64,000 nt of DNA from Cheilinus undulatus (taxonomy: Eukaryota > Chordata > Actinopteri > Labriformes > Labridae). The notes under the pieces were generated by a model. That model searched no databases. It was given only the letters and a program-made list of their open reading frames with translations, and had not been told where the DNA came from. This document shows positions 48,559 to 64,000 of this stretch, piece after piece (within the stretch, counting starts at the first letter, position 1; each line of letters begins with the position of its first letter). The DNA is taken from positions 42,694,424 through 42,758,423 of the forward strand of contig NC_054881.1 in NCBI RefSeq assembly GCF_018320785.1. The letters run 5' to 3'. The position numbers and the translations under genes were made by a program.

Positions 48559-50979
48559 TGGCATGTTTGTGAAAATGAAGTTCAAACACGGACAAGTTCA
48601 CTCATTAAAACAACAACTGATATAAAATCACATCTCTAACTTCCCAACATTTTAAAATAAGAGAATATTCTTATTTGTAGTTACATTCATGTGAGGAAAA
48701 GGTCTGATTTTAAATCCAAAAGTTCAATAAAAAAGTTTTCACAGAAGAGTGTTTATGAAAAAGTCTTTAGAGATACGGAAGCCCGAAGCAGACATGCATC
48801 CATAGACATTCCAGTCTTTTCTGGGTGATTTTTTTCTTATGACTGACTTTTCTTGTTATCAAGGGATAAAAATGCTGATTTTCCTGTGATTCTAACAGAA
48901 TTTGAATCATTTCCACGAAATCTTAAGAAAAAACTCCTCATGATGAGAAAGCCAGCGTTGCTATCCAGAGAAGATTTTAATAGTAAGCACTTTTCCACAT
49001 CAGGAACAGATGTTCTGGACCGCACGACTGCTCCCCCTGCTGGTCTGCTTTCACATCACTAACATGGTCCTGTGCTGGAGCACAGTTGCATACGTACACT
49101 GACCCATTCAGCAGGATGGAGGCATACACACAAATCTGTTTAGAATTACGGAGGGGACGATCACGTTCATCGCTAGGGGCAACATTTGTTCCTGTTCCAT
49201 GCAGACAGCGGCGTCCATCCTGCAACCATGAGTGTTTTTATTCGTTTTAAGACCCGCTCCCTAATTGTGAATCTACTGAGAGGGGTCTGGCTGCAGATCT
49301 CCAGCCTCAGGCCCCCTCTCCAGGCCTGAAGAGAGACTTAGACTGTGGTTATTCCACAGTTGATGGTGGTAATGAGCCGCCTTCCCACTGTAAGACCCCT
49401 CTTCATAAAGCTGCAGCCTGCAGACCTCTAATGTCACACTCTCTCCTGTCACCCTTTTTCATCACATACATCTGCACACGTGCATTAACTAATCAGTCTC
49501 TCAAGGAGCCTGACAGTGGAGGTCTGCAGCCAGACTGTCTTGCATCCACCATGTATCTGGGAGGATGAAACGGGCCCGTGCTGCACAGATACGACAGGAG
49601 ACCTTTAGAGCGCATTTAGAATGCATCAAGCCAGACTTTCAGCCATGAGTACCCAGAACCCCTCTAAAATAAAACGCATGGATGCATGTCCACTTCAGGC
49701 TTCCGTACAGAGATGTGTTAACATGCATTTTCGAACAATGACAGAACTATTAAAGCCTTTTTTTCCATTAAATAAATTACAAGAGTTTACATAGTTTTTA
49801 TATTCTCTGCTAAATCTCAATCTTTGCACATAAAATAAAAATTATGATTAAAATGCAAACACAAATAAAACGATGCAATTATTCAGTTTAATGTATGATC
49901 AGAAATAAAAACCCTTTCACCAAATTCATGTTAAGTGGGTTAAACACAGTCAAGTACATGGAGAATATAGAATAAATCACAGTGATATAAGAGCTCCCTT
50001 TACTGCAGAACATAAAAACATTTAAACATTTAAACTTGAAGAACAAACGTGTGGACCAGCCCGCTGGTCTGAGGAGGAAAGGTTGGAGGCTCTCTCCACT
50101 ATCTGAGACAGCGATCAGACAAACATGCAGTGGTACAGAGGAGGATCTATTGTTGATTGTGAGTGTGAGGACAACAGAAGCTTTGTGCTGCTGCAGCTGT
50201 GGGTCTGAGCTCACACAGATTCACACACTATCCAAAACATTTATCTACACAAAAACGGCTGCAGACTTTAAAGTGCGATGGCGGGAGTGGGACGAGGTCG
50301 ATGAAAGGTTCTGCAGACTGAAAATAAAAGTTAAAGATGATCTTTGTCTGCTGGATGTGCAGAGAGGCTCTGTAAGAACATCCCCGCTTATGCTCTGCTC
50401 TGTCTGCAGCTTTCCTGCAGGAGAATTCCAAAGAAGCCTCCAATCTCTGGCTAATCTGTTCATCCTCTCTGCAGCTATGAACGTTAGCATTAGAACACGT
50501 ATGAAACGATAAGAGCATCGACATTTAGAGGGAATAAAGAAGTGCAGACAGTCACATACGGCCGGCCATATGATCGCAGAGTTTGTGCTGTTTAAAGAAA
50601 AAACCTTTAGTTCTAAATATAACAAAGAGAGGAGTAAAAGCTAAGGAAGTCTATCAGGACAAACGTTCCATTTCGTTTTAGTGGTTCAGAACGACGAGAA
50701 CACAAATGTGCAAAACAGTTAAAATGTCTGTTTATAGAATAAGTGATTAGGATAAAAATATCAGAATAAAAGCTTCACTTCCAGTCTGTTCACCAAAATA
50801 AGAGCGTCTGACGGCTGCACTCGTTCCTCATCAACTCGTAAAAAGCAGAAAATATCACATCAGATACGTGGGGATGTATGGGATTACCGGGACGATACGG
50901 AAGAGGATTAGGGACACTGGAAACCATCTGTGCTGAGATACGATGTCAATTTCAAAATCTGAAAATAATCTCAGACTGA

Positions 50980-51790
50980 TCACAAAATTCTGACTTTCAT
51001 CTCAGAATTCTGACTCTAGTATGGGGAATCTGACTAGTCAAGGAATTCTGGCTTTGATCTCAGAATTCCGATTTAAATCTTGGAATTCTGACTCTAGTAT
51101 GGGGAATCTGACTAGTCAAGGAATTCTGGCTTTGATCTCAGAACTCAGATTTTAATCTTTGACTTCTGACAGTAGTGTCGGAATTCCGACTCTAGTACGG
51201 GGAATCTGACTAATTAAGGAATTCTGGCTTTAATCTTGGAATTCTGACTTTAGTATTGGGAATCTGACCTATTAAGAAACTTTGGCATTAATCTTGGTAT
51301 TCAGACTGTAGTGTCAGAATTCTGATTTAAGTATGGTGAATCTGACCAATTTGGGAATTCTGGTTTAATCACAGAATTCCGATTTTGCTTTCAGAATTCT
51401 GGCTTTAATCTTGGAATTTTGACTGTAGTGTCAGAATTCTGGCTTAAGTATTGGGAATCTGACTAATTTGGGAAGTCTGAATGTAGTGTCGGAATTCTGA
51501 ATTTAGTGTCGGAGTTCTGACTTAATCTCAGAACTCACACACTATAAACTCAGAATTTTGGCTTTAATCTCGGAATTCTGATTTTATATAGGGAATCTGA
51601 CTTATTAAGAAATTCTGTTTTTTAATCTCAGAATTCTGACTTTAGTGTCAGAATTCTACTTTAATCTCAGAATTCCTACTTTAATCCCAGAATTCCTACT
51701 TTAATCTCAGAATTCTTTCTTTAATCCCAGAATTCCTACTTTAATCTCAGAATTCCTACTTTAATCCCAGAATTCCTACTTTAATCTTAG
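50980..51790 (+). repeat. Degenerate TCTCAGAATTC repeat tract
   Basis: Many imperfect copies of TTTAATCTCAGAATTC and GGAATCTGACT motifs, about 20-27 bp apart, tightening to a regular repeat of ACTTTAATC[T/C]CAGAATTCCT around 51655-51790. The same repeat type flanks the Tc1 element at 30238-30781. Confidence 0.8.
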
Positions 51791-52194
51791 AATTACAACT
51801 TAAATATTGTCTTAAATGATTTGGAAATATTGGCATATGGGATACTGAGAAAAATCCGAAATCATGGATCCCTAAAAATAACAGATCAATTCTTAGAATG
51901 TCCCGGGTCGATGGAACTTTACCATTTTCATGCTGATCAGATGAAACATCCTGATTCACTTTTTCTCAGAAATGTTCAAATTTACGAGTTGACAAGAGCC
52001 TGAAAGCACCATTTTTCAGTGTTGAACTACAATTCCCACAATGCAGTGGTCTTCAGGGCTTCGTTCAAGTAATCTGTGCACTTATGTTGGGATTCAGACA
52101 CATCCCGTGTGCACAGGAGGCCCGGGTTTTAGTCTGCCCCGTGGCTCCTTTCCCACAGCTCTCTCATCCCTGTTTCTCTCAACATTCCTCCTCT

Positions 52195-52575
52195 ATAGTA
52201 AAAAACCCCTAACACCTAAAATAAGCCCTAAAAAAGTCCAAAATAAGGCCTAAAATAAGGCCTAAAATAAGGCCTAAAATAAGCCTAAAATGAGCCTAAA
52301 ATGAGCTTAAAATAAGCCTCAAATAAGTCTCAAATAAGCCTCAAATAAGCCTAAAATAAGGCCTAAAATAAGCCTAAAATGAGCTTAAAATAAGCCTCAA
52401 ATAAGTCTCAAATAAGCCTCAAATAAGCCTAAAATAAGGCCTAAAATAAGCCTAAAATGAGCTTAAAATAAGCCTCAAATAAGTCTCAAATAAGCCTCAA
52501 ATAAGCCTAAAAAAGCCTAAAAGAAGGCTAAAATAAGGCCTAAAAGAAGCTTAAAATAAGCCTCAAAATAAGCAA
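52195..52575 (+). repeat. Short-unit repeat CCTAAAATAAG
   Basis: About 11-bp units (CCTAAAATAAG, CCTCAAATAAG, GCTTAAAATAAG). A block of about 86 bp is repeated roughly three times (52285-52520), a two-level structure. It lies about 300 bp beyond the eeig1 stop codon, probably in its 3' UTR. Confidence 0.85.
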
Positions 52576-52870
52576 GTTTAAGAGAGCCAGTGGGAATATT
52601 TCCACATTTAAACAGGACTCCTTTAAAGCTTGGTTTTTCTGCATCTGAGGTAAAAAAAAAAAAATATATATTAAACGGTCCCCTCCTGTATGTGAGAAGA
52701 TAAAATAATCATACTTGAAACACCTCCCACCACCTTATTAAATACATGAGTGAGGGTAAATACGTCTTTATATTCTAGTAGTCTTATCTGAAGCTATGTG
52801 CACACAGACGTGTCTGCACAAACACTCGTACAATCAGACGTCACAGAATCGTGGACGGTCAGAGTTCCTC

Positions 52871-64000
<11,130 letters not shown>

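Larger units (their letters stand above)
48540..52870 (-). other. Probable long 3' UTR of eeig1
   Basis: The region between the eeig1 stop codon and a candidate poly(A) signal on the minus strand (AATAAA, 48558-48553) has no other recognisable gene. Mammalian FAM102A has a multi-kilobase 3' UTR, so a 4.3-kb one is plausible. The sequence holds two low-complexity tracts (50980-51790 and 52195-52575). This is inference; the true end needs transcript data. Confidence 0.4.

Noticed and set aside
47783..48572. ORFs of 84-233 aa in the CGCGCAC-rich region
   Set aside because: They follow a degenerate repeat inside a TIR element; composition is repetitive and no domain is recognisable.

Overview
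The window is vertebrate nuclear DNA, almost certainly from a ray-finned fish. Split genes have GT/AG (once GC/AG) introns. The rest is packed with teleost-type transposon debris: many Tc1/mariner copies, hAT-like non-autonomous elements, an L2-like LINE and a tRNA-derived SINE. A percomorph is my guess, not shown by the sequence.

Three protein-coding genes were assembled exon by exon, all on the minus strand and in the same order as on human 9q34: pip5kl1 (4820-19252, last exons missing off the left edge), dpm2 (34066-46183, complete) and eeig1/fam102a (52871-63546, first exon(s) missing off the right edge). Reading phases close across every exon junction. pip5kl1 is a PIP5K-like scaffold of phosphoinositide signalling, dpm2 a small ER subunit of dolichol-phosphate-mannose synthase, and eeig1 an NT-C2 domain protein. 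Nothing suggests that the three act in one pathway; the linkage is ancestral synteny.

Layout: 1-4800, repeats and Tc1/hAT/SINE fossils downstream of the visible pip5kl1 exons. 4820-19252, pip5kl1, whose introns hold a 23-bp array open in all three sense frames (5121-6474), two TIR elements (7366-8977), a Tc1-type transposase ORF (10354-11033) and two 23-bp arrays (12020-18895). 19253-34065, gene-free: LINE, hAT and Tc1 remnants. 34066-46183, dpm2, with intron 1 mostly 23-bp minisatellite (36570-44670). 46184-52870, a probable promoter, a TIR element and the probable long 3' UTR of eeig1. 52871-63546, eeig1 with a 3.4-kb inverted array of the same minisatellite in one intron.

The most striking signal is this one 23-bp minisatellite family. 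It forms large arrays in introns of three consecutive genes, each unit carries an E-box-like and splice-site-like core, and the orientation flips between dpm2 and eeig1. The dpm2 copy may lie inside a single 8.4-kb hAT-like element. Coordinates and exon joins come from reading the sequence by eye; family names of transposons rest on recognised motifs and have not been searched against a database.
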